A stretch of 64,000 nucleotides of DNA from CAZPHU01 sp964419255 (GCA_964419255.1 CAYQOU010000004.1:48075-112074), one strand, 5' to 3'; positions 27,427 to 36,362 are shown, numbered from the stretch's first letter. Translations and numbers: made by a program. Notes: generated from the letters alone by a model not told the origin.

Positions 27427-28436
27427 ATCCTTACTCCATCCCTGAGCAGTCCCGCCCCCTGCATAACGACCAGATCACCCTCTTTTATCCCCTGGGTTAT
27501 TTCGAATCCCCCGTCCCCTCGTATTCCCAATGCAACAGAAACCCGTGAGGCCATTCCCTCATTCACACTGTAAACATATGTACTGTCGCCATTCATCTGA
27601 ATAATATCGACAGGCAAAACCAGCGCTTTTTTCCGGGCGGTAATCACGTATACAGAAACAAACATCCCGGGTTTTAGGAACTCATCATCATTTCTGAATG
27701 AAACGGTCACCGGGAAAGCATGAGTCAGTTCGTTTGCTCCCGCTCCCACCCGTGTCACTTCTCCCCATACGGTATCTCTTTTTATAATAGTAAAGGCATC
27801 CTGTCCCTCGGTATATTCGTGAATTGAAGCCTCATTGACAAACAGTTCAACCTTGAGTTCATCCACTCTTGCAAGTTTTGCCACTGCTGTTCCCGGTCCG
27901 ACCTTACTGTTTTTCTCCTCCATTATGTCAAGAACAACTCCAGAGAAAGGGGCAACAACTGTAACCGAATGACGGGCTGCATGAAGATTTTCCTTCGCAA
28001 CCTCATACCGCGCCTTTACCTGATCAAGAACGTCCTGGCTCACCCCCCCCTCATCTTTAAGGGCCTCGATTCGTTCCAGGCTTTTCTTCGTGTTATCATA
28101 CTCGGTTTTTGCAAGGATATAAGGCGATGCGCCATCTGGATCAATCGTGGCAATGACACCATTGCGACCAATCCTGCTACCCGTGTGAACGGGAATGGAG
28201 GTGATCTTTCCCGACACACCTACCCTAACCGTAGTCTGATATACTCCCTTTACTACCCCCCCCTGTCGGTCGATTCTGATCAAATCGTCGACAGCCGCCC
28301 GTTGAATTCGCACCGGATATCCGTTCTCCTCCTGAAGCTCCGATATGCTCTTTGTGTGGTCGGTTTCTTTTTTGGTGCAGCCACCGATTAAAATAAAAAG
28401 AAAGAAACCGACGACAAACGAATAATATCTAAACAT
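27411..28436 (-). CDS. Membrane fusion protein of RND efflux system (lipoprotein)
   Basis: 341 residues. The signal peptide ends in lipobox IGGC (Cys near residue 20), so the adaptor is lipid-anchored like AcrA. Order seen: lipoyl/barrel-sandwich half with GKITSIPVHTGSRIGRNGVIATID, a coiled-coil hairpin (residues about 105-145), the second lipoyl half with VTVVAPFSGVVLDIMEEKNSKVGPG, then the beta-barrel and membrane-proximal domain. It links the RND pump to the TolC-type channel across the periplasm. Its last codons fall within a dispersed repeat. Confidence 0.92.
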   Translation of the reverse strand: MFRYYSFVVGFFLFILIGGCTKKETDHTKSISELQEENGYPVRIQRAAVDDLIRIDRQGGVVKGVYQTTVRVGVSGKITSIPVHTGSRIGRNGVIATIDPDGASPYILAKTEYDNTKKSLERIEALKDEGGVSQDVLDQVKARYEVAKENLHAARHSVTVVAPFSGVVLDIMEEKNSKVGPGTAVAKLARVDELKVELFVNEASIHEYTEGQDAFTIIKRDTVWGEVTRVGAGANELTHAFPVTVSFRNDDEFLKPGMFVSVYVITARKKALVLPVDIIQMNGDSTYVYSVNEGMASRVSVALGIRGDGGFEITQGIKEGDLVVMQGAGLLRDGVRIRIVD

Positions 28437-28474
28437 GCCGCTCCCGCTTTCTCTGTGGTATTCTTTTACCGGTA

Positions 28475-29890
28475 TTAAATATTGAAGTCTCCCATCAGCA
28501 ACCGAAGATCCACAACTGCCATGTAAAAATTCATCCTCGCCGCATTATGTGCCATACGTGCCTGCTTAAGCTGCAGTTCTGAATTCTGAAGTTCAACGAG
28601 AGTGTTTTTTCCTATCTCATAGGCTCTTTTTGCGATCTGGTGTCCTTTCTCGGCCAGCGAAATCATCGCCTCTGTCTGTTTCACCTGCCGGCGAGCCAAC
28701 CGCATCTTCTTATGGGCGCTTTTTACCGCAAGCCGCAGATCACTGATGACATCTTGACGATTGATACGAACTCTTTCCAAATCGGCTCGTGCCTGTCGCA
28801 CCTTGTATAGACGCTGCACGCCGGTGAACAGGTCCATCTCCATACCGATAAAGACCTTCTGGTCGTCATGCCAGGTCACCGGGTCCCCCCAATCGAACAA
28901 TGCAATTCTTCCCAATGAAGCCCCGGCATACACTTTGGGAAGAAAATCTGTTTTGCTCATGGTCAAAAGATGTCCATGGATCTGTTCACCACTCAAAAGC
29001 TGCCCGAGTTGCTTGTTTTCATTCTCCATTCGACTCAATGCCTCATCCAGCGAAATGTCAAATTCGTCGTCCGGGAAATCTCCTGTGAGCTGTACAGAAT
29101 CTGGCGTATCCTTTATGCCGGTTCCCTGGATGAGAGCCTCCAGCGCCAGGAGATAATCGCTTTGAGCATTCTCCGACTCGATCTGCACCTGCTGCACACG
29201 TATTTGCGAACTCAGAGTATCCAGTTCTGATCCTGTCCCGAGTGCATGACGAACCACGGAAAGGCGATGTGACTCACGGGCTATCCGTACACTCTCATCC
29301 TGCAGAGCGATATTCTCTCGTGCAAGCATGGCCCCATAGAATAACCGAGTCACTTCTGCCCTCGTGCGCTGTTCAGCATCCTGCATCTTGCATACCAGCG
29401 AACGTTGCGCAGTCTTGGCGATTTTCAATCCGGTAGATACTTTGCCCTGGGCAAATAACGGCTGCTGAAGAGTAAGGCCTAGATTGACTGCATTGGGAGG
29501 GGCCTCCATGGAACTAAGCCCCCCTAACGCCTGGTCAACAATACCCATAACAGCCATGTCCTGCTCATTGATTACATTACTCCTGTACGCATCACCAGCT
29601 ATATCGGTTAACGAAAGTGAATTCCCGCTCATTCCCGCAGATAACGCGTTAAAACTCTCGAATGCATATTGGAAATTTGCAGAGACGCTTACCCGAGGCA
29701 TGGCGCGTCCGTAAGCCTCATCAATCTGAGCACCAACTTTCTCGACTTCTTTTCTTATCTGCTTCAACTCGGGAGAATTCTTATACCCAAAAGTGACAAG
29801 CTGATCAAGAGTGTAGTTTTCCGCCTCTACACGCGTGATATATATACAAACCAAACATATGTTGAGAAGAATAATTGCTGTTGTCTTCAT
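28475..29890 (-). CDS. TolC-family outer membrane efflux protein
   Basis: 471 residues with a signal peptide (first 23 residues). It is an internal duplication of long alpha-helical stretches and short strands, as in TolC/OprM channels: TLDQLVTFGYKNSPELKQIRKEVEK at the start and SLAEKGHQIAKRAYEIGKNTLVELQNSELQLKQAR in the second repeat. It forms the outer-membrane duct of the efflux pump. First gene of the operon; 38 bases separate it from the fusion-protein gene. Confidence 0.92.
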   Translation of the reverse strand: MKTTAIILLNICLVCIYITRVEAENYTLDQLVTFGYKNSPELKQIRKEVEKVGAQIDEAYGRAMPRVSVSANFQYAFESFNALSAGMSGNSLSLTDIAGDAYRSNVINEQDMAVMGIVDQALGGLSSMEAPPNAVNLGLTLQQPLFAQGKVSTGLKIAKTAQRSLVCKMQDAEQRTRAEVTRLFYGAMLARENIALQDESVRIARESHRLSVVRHALGTGSELDTLSSQIRVQQVQIESENAQSDYLLALEALIQGTGIKDTPDSVQLTGDFPDDEFDISLDEALSRMENENKQLGQLLSGEQIHGHLLTMSKTDFLPKVYAGASLGRIALFDWGDPVTWHDDQKVFIGMEMDLFTGVQRLYKVRQARADLERVRINRQDVISDLRLAVKSAHKKMRLARRQVKQTEAMISLAEKGHQIAKRAYEIGKNTLVELQNSELQLKQARMAHNAARMNFYMAVVDLRLLMGDFNI

Positions 29891-30261
29891 AATCGGCCTC
29901 TGTGTGTCATGCCGCGCCTTCTTGAATGTTTATTCGGCTCTGAGCTGCATCACCTTTGAAAATCAGCGATATGTTTCCTTGATTTACATCAACCTTTCCG
30001 AATCTGTTCACACACCTTCAGTCGAAAGTTCTACTATCTCGCAGCGATTCACCAAATCTCCAATAACTGTGCAGCATCAAGAAAGGATATGCTAAAAATG
30101 ACTTGCTTACGAAGTTTTCGATAGATAAAAGCAACGAATCGGAAACATACAGGCTAATAGTTCCTTGAAATGGGATAATTTCCTGAACTAAGCGGTTCTG
30201 AATGGACGATTCGACCCAGCCCCTTGACGTCGGAAGGGGTGAAGCACTCGTGCAATCGTAT

Positions 30262-30283
30262 GAAATATCCTCTGAGGTATTTC
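30262..30283. promoter_or_regulatory. Palindrome, possible operator
   Basis: Arms GAAATA(T)CCTC and GAGGTATTTC separated by one base, with one bulged T in the left arm. It is long for chance and lies between the efflux operon and the unknown three-gene cassette. A protein-binding site or RNA hairpin is possible. No known operator is recognised. Confidence 0.3.
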
Positions 30284-30324
30284 CCGGATAGCTGAAGCCC
30301 CTATATGCATTCAAAGGAGATTTG

Positions 30325-30358
30325 GCAAATCACCGCGAGAGAATCGTTCAATTCAGCT
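30325..30358 (+). repeat. Dispersed 34-bp repeat
   Basis: Hexamers AAATCA, GAATCG and CAATTC with the consensus spacer ccgcgaga, then AGCT. Family spacing is intact. Confidence 0.7.
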
Positions 30359-30431
30359 TTATCTGTTCACGACAATCAAAGATGTACTAATACAGTAAAA
30401 TACAATATTACAGGGCTAAGATGAGAGACAT

Positions 30432-30465
30432 GCGAATTGCCGACACAGAATCGAACGATTTAGGT
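30432..30465 (+). repeat. Dispersed 34-bp repeat
   Basis: Hexamers GAATTG, GAATCG and CGATTT, then AGGT, with intact spacing. It lies about 65-100 bases before the ATG of the following gene, in the same orientation and about 107 bases from the preceding copy. Confidence 0.7.
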
Positions 30466-30530
30466 CATAATAATTCACGATTACCCGTAATATAGTGGCA
30501 TTAATTTTCAGGAGGTATTATTTTTCGCCT

Positions 30531-31040
30531 ATGTCTTCTTTTAACAACGATTCGAATTCAAATGAACACCTTCGAAGCATTTACGATAAGACCGACATCA
30601 TACGAAAACCGATAACAGGCATTGTAAGTGGTTATCATCAGTTGTCTTATATACTCGTATCCCCCGATGAACAGGATACATCAAAATGCTTCGAGCTACA
30701 AGGTAAGATTAACGTATCTCCGAAATTTATTATTTCTCCATCCAGTATGGGGGAGACGTTTGGGGATGTTTTCGATCCTGAAACATTCGACAGTGAACTT
30801 CAGGGACGCCTCTTTTCATTCGCCTACAGTAAAAAAAGAAACTTGAAAGTCGAAAATGATTATCTTACTATTAACCATATGGATAAGGATGCAGAGCAGC
30901 ATCTGAATACAGTCGCCGACAGACTCTCCATGCAGGAAAATATCACCACTGCTCTGATCTTCTGTCCTGAGTACAATTACTATCCTGTCTCATTGGACCG
31001 ATTTATCAGTGAGATACTGGATAGAGAATTCAAAGTATAA
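30531..31040 (+). CDS. Hypothetical protein, first gene of an unknown three-gene cassette
   Basis: About 169 residues from ATG 30531. A strong AGGAGGT lies at 30510-30516, 14 bases upstream, which is long; the alternative start GTG 30495 would put this motif inside the gene. No signal peptide or membrane segment. The text starts with a serine/asparagine-rich stretch, then a beta-rich region (GYHQLSYILVSPDE). No family is recognised. The next two genes follow within 14 and 3 bases, so this looks like an operon. Confidence 0.6.
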   Translation: MSSFNNDSNSNEHLRSIYDKTDIIRKPITGIVSGYHQLSYILVSPDEQDTSKCFELQGKINVSPKFIISPSSMGETFGDVFDPETFDSELQGRLFSFAYSKKRNLKVENDYLTINHMDKDAEQHLNTVADRLSMQENITTALIFCPEYNYYPVSLDRFISEILDREFKV

Positions 31041-31054
31041 CCGGGCAGGTACGT

Positions 31055-31285
31055 ATGTACGAGAATCCCCAATATCTTACTCCAGAGGGTTATCGACGTA
31101 GCAAGATACAGTCTCTGAGAAAAAAACTCAGAGAATCGAAACTCAAAAAGAGTCATCCTCCCGAATCTTGCTCCCCCGGACCAGCCCCTGTGGTAAGCAC
31201 GAGAAGGATAAAAAGAAGAACTGTAAGCAAAGAAGCCGCTAAATTGATTGCCGAAACTATCAGTATAATGCTGAAAGATAAATAA
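31055..31285 (+). CDS. Small basic hypothetical protein
   Basis: 76 residues, strongly basic (runs such as RRIKRRTVSK and KLRESKLKK) with a proline-rich middle. CAGGT precedes the ATG. No fold is recognised. A nucleic-acid or membrane-surface role is possible because of the charge. It sits between two other unknown genes in a tight run. Confidence 0.5.
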   Translation: MYENPQYLTPEGYRRSKIQSLRKKLRESKLKKSHPPESCSPGPAPVVSTRRIKRRTVSKEAAKLIAETISIMLKDK

Positions 31286-31288
31286 AAA

Positions 31289-31723
31289 ATGTTCCTTTTC
31301 AGCTTCTATCGTTTATACGCTGCTATTGGTATCGGTGCTGCGAGCTACTTCTTCTTATGGAGGAAATGGTGGGTCTGGGTACTTACATCCCTGATTGTTC
31401 GTATTTTCTGGGCACTGGCGGAATCCTGGTACGCATCCATCAGTCGCGAAAGAGATTTCCGCAAACACGCCTATGCTTTCAAGCAGTTTGCAGGTCCATA
31501 TGGTATTCGATTGGTTAACAAGGCAGAAAATGATGCCCGTACCCGACAGAGTCTTTCAGAAGTCTTCACCGGAAATCGTAAAAAACTGACCCGAACAGTC
31601 GAACAACTCGAAGCCATCGATACACTCTTTAGCGCAGGAATGAGACCTGAAGGAGATGAGTACCTGCTACACGATCTAAAGCTGAAATACGGCAGGCATC
31701 GATTGGAAACCGAAAATAAATAA
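31289..31723 (+). CDS. Hypothetical membrane protein
   Basis: 144 residues. The first about 50 residues contain two hydrophobic helices (RLYAAIGIGAASYFFLW and WWVWVLTSLIVRIFWALA) followed by a soluble, basic C-terminal region of about 90 residues. It begins 3 bases after the previous stop, so it is probably the third member of the cassette. No family is recognised. Confidence 0.55.
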   Translation: MFLFSFYRLYAAIGIGAASYFFLWRKWWVWVLTSLIVRIFWALAESWYASISRERDFRKHAYAFKQFAGPYGIRLVNKAENDARTRQSLSEVFTGNRKKLTRTVEQLEAIDTLFSAGMRPEGDEYLLHDLKLKYGRHRLETENK

Positions 31724-31749
31724 GGCTGCGAAATTATATGCACAGCCTT
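31722..31749. terminator. Candidate hairpin between convergent genes
   Basis: Stem AAGGCTG / CAGCCTT with a 14-base loop, between the end of the unknown cassette (plus) and the end of the parvulin gene (minus). Neither side has a proper T-run (minus side TTATTTATTTT is closest), so termination strength is doubtful. Confidence 0.4.
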
Positions 31750-31777
31750 AAATAACGAGATTTATGACCGTGTAAAA

Positions 31778-32752
31778 CTACGGCTCCAATGTGGTATCTG
31801 CATATACGATATCAGCCTGACGAACCAGGCTGTCAATATACTCGCTGACTTCCTCGTTTCTTTTCCTGATCTCAAGCAGAGTTCTAATCCGCCCCTCTAC
31901 CTCCGCGAGTTGCTTCTGTTTACCGAGCTTCTCCTCTAAATTTTTCAGTATCAATATGCCCGACTCTGTCTCGAGAGGTTGGCTCACCTCACCCTCCTCG
32001 AGTGAGAAGAGTGTGTTTTCTATGTCCTTGCGTAAATCTCCCTGACTTAGCCATCCAATATTCCCACCGTTTTTGGAAGCGGGTCCCTGGGAGTGCTTTT
32101 TTGCCATTTCGGCAAAATCTGAACCTGAGCGGATCTGCTCATATACATCCGCCGCTTTTTCTCTTACCGCTGCTTTGTCCTGCTCAGTGGTATCATCACC
32201 GAAGAGAAAGACGATCTGTGCGGAATGGATCTGTTTCTGGCTGTCAAAAAGTTCCCTGTTCTGATCGTAATAGGTACTAATTTCCTCCTCAGAAACGGTA
32301 TCCACATCCGTAAGAAGCACCTTCATTAAAGAGTCCAGTTTCATACCATTAAGCACCTGCTTTTTTAGCGCCTCTTCGGTTATTCCGCTGGCGGTCAGCA
32401 TGCGTGTAAACGTAGCCTTGTCTCCGAACTGTTTTTTAAAGCCGGTATAAGCGCTATCGAACCTGGAACCACTAAAATCGATTCCCCGTCGGTCGGCTTC
32501 CTGAAGCATCAGAATATTTGCCACCAGCTGACGGGCTGCATTCTGCCACGTCGACTCATCCGTCCCCTGAAACGCCTGCTCAGGCTTGTACCGAAGCATC
32601 TCCTCCCTGAGCATCACCGATGCTTCCTCGATCTGCTTTCTGGTGATCCATTCTCCATTTACCCGAATAGCATTATCCGAGCTAACATTTTCACTCTTCT
32701 GACATGCAACAATCAACAAAAGTGCTGATGCCAGTATCCACAATCGATACAT
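31778..32752 (-). CDS. Parvulin-type peptidyl-prolyl isomerase lipoprotein (PpiC/SurA-like)
   Basis: 324 residues. Signal peptide with a lipobox ending at Cys near residue 17 (LLIVACQ). A SurA-like helical N-terminal domain (about 25-170) is followed by the parvulin domain (about 175-280) with IHSAQIVFLF, the KKHSQGPASKNGGNIGWLSQG segment and ESGILILKNLEEK. A helical tail follows. It is an envelope folding factor for outer-membrane proteins in the periplasm, consistent with the many barrels encoded nearby. The gene is flanked upstream by an inverted pair of dispersed repeats. Confidence 0.88.
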   Translation of the reverse strand: MYRLWILASALLLIVACQKSENVSSDNAIRVNGEWITRKQIEEASVMLREEMLRYKPEQAFQGTDESTWQNAARQLVANILMLQEADRRGIDFSGSRFDSAYTGFKKQFGDKATFTRMLTASGITEEALKKQVLNGMKLDSLMKVLLTDVDTVSEEEISTYYDQNRELFDSQKQIHSAQIVFLFGDDTTEQDKAAVREKAADVYEQIRSGSDFAEMAKKHSQGPASKNGGNIGWLSQGDLRKDIENTLFSLEEGEVSQPLETESGILILKNLEEKLGKQKQLAEVEGRIRTLLEIRKRNEEVSEYIDSLVRQADIVYADTTLEP

Positions 32753-32797
32753 TGGTAATTCCTTTCGGTGGGAACGTAAGAGATACGCTAAGATGTT

Positions 32798-32831
32798 GCC
32801 TGAATTGAGTGTTTCTGAGCGGATGAGTCGC
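32798..32831 (-). repeat. Dispersed 34-bp repeat, inverted copy
   Basis: Reverse-strand copy in family spacing: on the plus strand GCCT, GAATTG, AG, TGTTTC, 8 bases, TGAGTC. It pairs with the direct copy at 32860-32893 as an inverted pair. Confidence 0.55.
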
Positions 32832-32859
32832 GCAATCCTTCGTACCTTAAGTGATGGTT

Positions 32860-32893
32860 TATAACCAACACGAGAAAATCGCTCGATTCAGGT
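32860..32893 (+). repeat. Dispersed 34-bp repeat, direct copy of the inverted pair
   Basis: The second and third hexamers AAATCG and CGATTC, then AGGT, are well kept; the first hexamer is lost. It ends 8 bases before the HD-GYP stop codon. Confidence 0.6.
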
Positions 32894-32900
32894 GCAATTT

Positions 32901-34892
32901 TTACTCTTCCAGCCACCCCTTTTTCCTGGCAATACCTTCGAATAGTTCCACTATTTTGGGGTCAAACTGCTTCCCCTTTTGTTCACGAAGTCTCTTGAAT
33001 GCTTCCTTCTTCCCGAGACTGTTTCGATAAGGTCTGTTAGATGTCATCGCTTCAAAAGCATCTGAGACATGAAGGATGCGAGCCCCCAGAGGGATATTTT
33101 CCCCCTGCAAGCCTTCCGGATACCCCGAACCATCATAATGTTCATGATGGTACAAAATCAGCGAATACAAGTCCTGCAGAAAGGGTACATCCCGAACGAT
33201 ATTGGCGCCAAGAGTGGTATGAGTCTTCATTATTCCATTAAATTCTTCATAGGTCAGCGGACCCGGTTTATTCAGGATATATCCGGGAATTCCTATCTTG
33301 CCGATATCGTGCAGAAGACCGGCATCACGAATAGTGCCGATCCACTTTTCATCGCCGCTTAGCTCCCGCGCAATACTTTCTGCGATATTCATAACATTTT
33401 CCGAATGCCCATGAGTATATGTGTCTTTGGCATCAACCGCAATAGCAAGAGCCTTGATGGTCCGGATGTAATTTTCTTTCATATCGTTGTACAGCCGAGC
33501 GTTTGTTAATGCGATACGAGTCTGGTTAATCAGGCTGGATAGAAGAGACTGAGTATCGTTTTTGTTTTCGATATCATCATGGGCGGCAAAAAAGGCACCC
33601 CCAAAATTATAATCCTCCCAGACAACCGGCCTGATTTCGGAAAATAAAAAGAGGCCATCCAGCTGCCTGCCGGCATCTTCCGGTGCCATAAACATGCGGG
33701 GAGATACTCTTTTGACCATCAGTTTCTGATCGGTCTGTTGATTATACCGGCTTACCACATCGGCCGTTATTTCTATAAGCTTTTCGTTAGGAACCTTCTT
33801 TTTTGACCAGTACAGGAACTGGTGAAATCGTCGCTTGATGAGAATAAAACCGATCATATCGAAAGGAAAATGATTGCGAATTGTCTCGAAAAGGCACCTG
33901 ATTATGTCTTTTTTATCTACAAGGCCTATCAATTTTTCGGAATAAGCACTAATCAGTGACAATTCCTCAAGTTTGCGACTGACTGAATCGTATCTGTTTG
34001 CGTTTCGAATCGCACTTGCAGCTGAAACTGACAAAATCTCAAGCATTTTCACGTCGACTGCACGAAACGGGGGTTTGAGTTTGGTACGGTTCAGCGTAAC
34101 GACACCGATAATTTCTTCAGCGACTTTCAGCGGCAGAGAAATCACCGAGCATGCGTCTTTGTGACACGAGCAAATGTGAGGATACTCATCTCTGTCTATG
34201 ATGAGTAGAGACCGTTTGTGATCAAGCACCCACTTGCCCGCAGTCCAGCAGATTGCATTCTCATCCGAGACCGGCGCCCCCACCTCTCCGATACCCGTAC
34301 TTCGAATCAGAACCAGCTGGTTTTTCCCTTTATTCACCAGCTCGATATACCCACTCTCAGCATCAACCAATCCGACACACGCACTGAGAGTGGATTCGAG
34401 AATATCATCCACATTGTCACTGCCTGTTATGGCATTCGCAGCCTTATGAATATCGGACAACTCAGGCAAAGCAGGATCTGAAGAATCGGTACTACTCGGG
34501 GCGACAACGCTCTGTACCTTCTTATGAAGCTCATCCAGAGAGATGGGTTTAATAATAAAATCATGTATTCTTTTACGATTGGTCTCAGCGATTGTTTCTA
34601 TTTCATTTATTGAATCGACAGTAGTAATTATGAAAGGAGCGATAGTGCCATTCACCGAATTCTTCTGGAGTGACTGTAAAACATCAGATGCAACTATTTG
34701 GGTATCGGTAATGATTATGTGTGGTTTGTGTTTTTCGCACGCCTGCACCAAATTGCTGTGGCCATCGGCGATGACAGTTGTATAGCCGATTTCTCTGAAA
34801 TGTTTGGCAACCGCCGCAGACGATGACCGGTCATTGTCTGCAATCAGGATGACATGTTCAGACGTTTTTTCTAACAGTTTTTTAATTTTCAT
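32901..34892 (-). CDS. Response regulator with GAF domains and HD-GYP phosphodiesterase
   Basis: About 663 residues from ATG 34892 (TTG 34895 also possible). Order: receiver domain (about 15-130; phosphoacceptor Asp in IIITDTQI near residue 63, conserved lysine in FIIKPI), a first GAF domain (about 150-300) with a cysteine-containing HICSCHKDACSV segment, a less certain second GAF-like region (about 320-465), and an HD-GYP domain with HDIGKIGIP and HHEHYDGSGYP. HD-GYP enzymes hydrolyse cyclic-di-GMP. No partner kinase is adjacent. Confidence 0.9.
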   Translation of the reverse strand: MKIKKLLEKTSEHVILIADNDRSSSAAVAKHFREIGYTTVIADGHSNLVQACEKHKPHIIITDTQIVASDVLQSLQKNSVNGTIAPFIITTVDSINEIETIAETNRKRIHDFIIKPISLDELHKKVQSVVAPSSTDSSDPALPELSDIHKAANAITGSDNVDDILESTLSACVGLVDAESGYIELVNKGKNQLVLIRSTGIGEVGAPVSDENAICWTAGKWVLDHKRSLLIIDRDEYPHICSCHKDACSVISLPLKVAEEIIGVVTLNRTKLKPPFRAVDVKMLEILSVSAASAIRNANRYDSVSRKLEELSLISAYSEKLIGLVDKKDIIRCLFETIRNHFPFDMIGFILIKRRFHQFLYWSKKKVPNEKLIEITADVVSRYNQQTDQKLMVKRVSPRMFMAPEDAGRQLDGLFLFSEIRPVVWEDYNFGGAFFAAHDDIENKNDTQSLLSSLINQTRIALTNARLYNDMKENYIRTIKALAIAVDAKDTYTHGHSENVMNIAESIARELSGDEKWIGTIRDAGLLHDIGKIGIPGYILNKPGPLTYEEFNGIMKTHTTLGANIVRDVPFLQDLYSLILYHHEHYDGSGYPEGLQGENIPLGARILHVSDAFEAMTSNRPYRNSLGKKEAFKRLREQKGKQFDPKIVELFEGIARKKGWLEE

Positions 34893-34989
34893 CAAAGGCT
34901 ATTAATATAGTAAGTAAAAGTCTTTAATAATATACACCCAAGCGAGTAGGTCAAGCCAGATAAGTACACATGAAAATGTTCCTAAAGGA

Positions 34990-36036
34990 TCACTTCAGAC
35001 GATATGCAAGACTGAGGATATATGTTCCGGGAAGCTCAGAGCTGGTGTAGCCGAAATCTATGCCAAGCATCTGATCGAAAAGCCTCAATCCTCCCCCGAA
35101 ACTTACGTTACCAGCGTTTACACCTACCCGAATAGCGAAGATGTTTCTGACAACATATTCAAGTCCAAACCGGCCACCAGTGAACAGGGCAGATATATCG
35201 TTGAGGTATTTCCCATCCTCGGTTACTTCGATTCGATCGAGTGCCTCATCGTGCAAAACACGAATGCCTTCATTTTGCAACAGATCGGGAGTCTGGTATG
35301 CTACCGTAAATCGGCCATGGATATAGGGAATTGATTTACGCCATCCCGCTCCCAATCGCAGGTGAGGACCGCTTTGATCGTGGTAGTCATCATGCCAGTA
35401 TATATAATTTGATGTGATATCGTCGGCGAGTACAGTGAGGCGGAATCCGTTTCGAAGGAAATGGAGGGTAGCTCCGATATCCGCTCCTATTCCATAGCCC
35501 ACCTGTGTACCATTGTTTTCATCTTCCAGCAATCGCCGTCGCTGAGCGTGCAAAGCAAGTCCCGTGGACAGAATGTATTTGGAGTTGAGTTTAAAACTTT
35601 TTCCGTACCCAAAGGTAAGATACAGTTCGGATGTCGTTTCGTAGGAAATATCTGATTCATCGTATACGATGGTATTATCCTCAAGGATCGTAAGTCCTCG
35701 GGTATCTTTAATATTTGGTACATGCAGATATCCGAGAGATACCCCGAAACCATCATTTTCTGAAAGGGACGTAGCATAACTTATAACCGAGGTGCTGAAA
35801 GCATTGCCCCAGAACCCTCCGTAGGAGAGAGCTATATCGGTGACAGAATCGAGAGGTAGGTTTGCTGGGTTGCTTGTGGGACCGCCATCTCTGCCATACG
35901 CGAGGTTTGCGTGCCCCATAGCCGACTGATTTGGTAAAACGAAGAGAGATTTATTTACATTTGCATAATAATCTTGTGCGGACGCTCCAAAACCGATGGT
36001 AATCGAAAAAAATAGAATACGCCGTAATAGTTTCAT
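34990..36036 (-). CDS. PorV/UPF0164-like outer membrane protein
   Basis: 348 residues with a signal peptide (first about 20 residues, GFGASAQ cleavage region). The N-terminal mature part has LPNQSAMGHANLAYGRDGGPTSNPANL, the asparagine-proline-alanine-asparagine pattern common in PorV/PorQ/FadL-like barrels of the FCB group. The rest consists of amphipathic strands. Some relatives belong to the type IX secretion apparatus, which would fit the sorting tails at 57-64 kb, but this protein alone does not prove it. Confidence 0.65.
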   Translation of the reverse strand: MKLLRRILFFSITIGFGASAQDYYANVNKSLFVLPNQSAMGHANLAYGRDGGPTSNPANLPLDSVTDIALSYGGFWGNAFSTSVISYATSLSENDGFGVSLGYLHVPNIKDTRGLTILEDNTIVYDESDISYETTSELYLTFGYGKSFKLNSKYILSTGLALHAQRRRLLEDENNGTQVGYGIGADIGATLHFLRNGFRLTVLADDITSNYIYWHDDYHDQSGPHLRLGAGWRKSIPYIHGRFTVAYQTPDLLQNEGIRVLHDEALDRIEVTEDGKYLNDISALFTGGRFGLEYVVRNIFAIRVGVNAGNVSFGGGLRLFDQMLGIDFGYTSSELPGTYILSLAYRLK

Positions 36037-36192
36037 CGATTTCCCACTTACATACTAAATAATAGTTAAACCAAGCCAGAATGCATTCACAGCACGCTTC
36101 TCTAATGGGAGCCAGAAAGACGAGATGTGAAAAAAATGCAAATAGAAACAATTAGAACTGCTCCGAGTAAGGGCTTTGTTTCATTTGCTATC

Positions 36193-36224
36193 GCCCGCAC
36201 CGCCAGAGAATCGTTCAATTAGGT
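36193..36224 (+). repeat. Dispersed 34-bp repeat
   Basis: Second hexamer GAATCG, then TT, then CAATT directly followed by AGGT (one base lost). The first hexamer is replaced. Located between the PorV-like gene and the tRNA. Confidence 0.6.
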
Positions 36225-36323
36225 TTAAAAATAAGCAATGCCAATTAAATACGATATACACCCGCAGATATTTGTATTTACTCAGCAGATATGTTCCCTA
36301 TTGACCAAATTTCAGGAGTTTGC

Positions 36324-36352
36324 TTGCAAAAAAACAGGCGTAAGAGTATATT
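36324..36352 (+). promoter_or_regulatory. Promoter of tRNA-Val
   Basis: TTGCAA (-35) and TATATT (-10) separated by exactly 17 bases. The predicted start is about 4 bases before the mature tRNA, as expected for a stable-RNA promoter. Confidence 0.7.
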
Positions 36353-36362
36353 AAGGTGATAA

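Larger units (their letters stand above)
29891..30494. other. Intergenic region with two repeat copies and a palindrome
   Basis: About 600 bases between divergent genes. It contains dispersed-repeat copies at 30325-30358 and 30432-30465. At 30262-30283 there is an imperfect palindrome with 10-bp arms (GAAATA-t-CCTC / GAGGTATTTC), and at about 30220-30240 a small CCCCTT/AAGGGG hairpin. A minus-strand frame at 30018-30314 lacks a ribosome-binding site and has no recognisable content. Promoters for the efflux operon must lie in the left part. Confidence 0.5.
36037..36362. other. Intergenic region upstream of tRNA-Val
   Basis: About 325 bases holding the tRNA promoter (36324-36352), a dispersed repeat copy (36193-36224) and otherwise AT-rich sequence without a gene. 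The promoter of the PorV-like gene should lie at the left end. Confidence 0.5.

Noticed and set aside
30018..30314. 98-codon minus-strand frame in the intergenic space
   Set aside because: No ribosome-binding site or recognisable content, and it reads through the palindrome and hairpin region.
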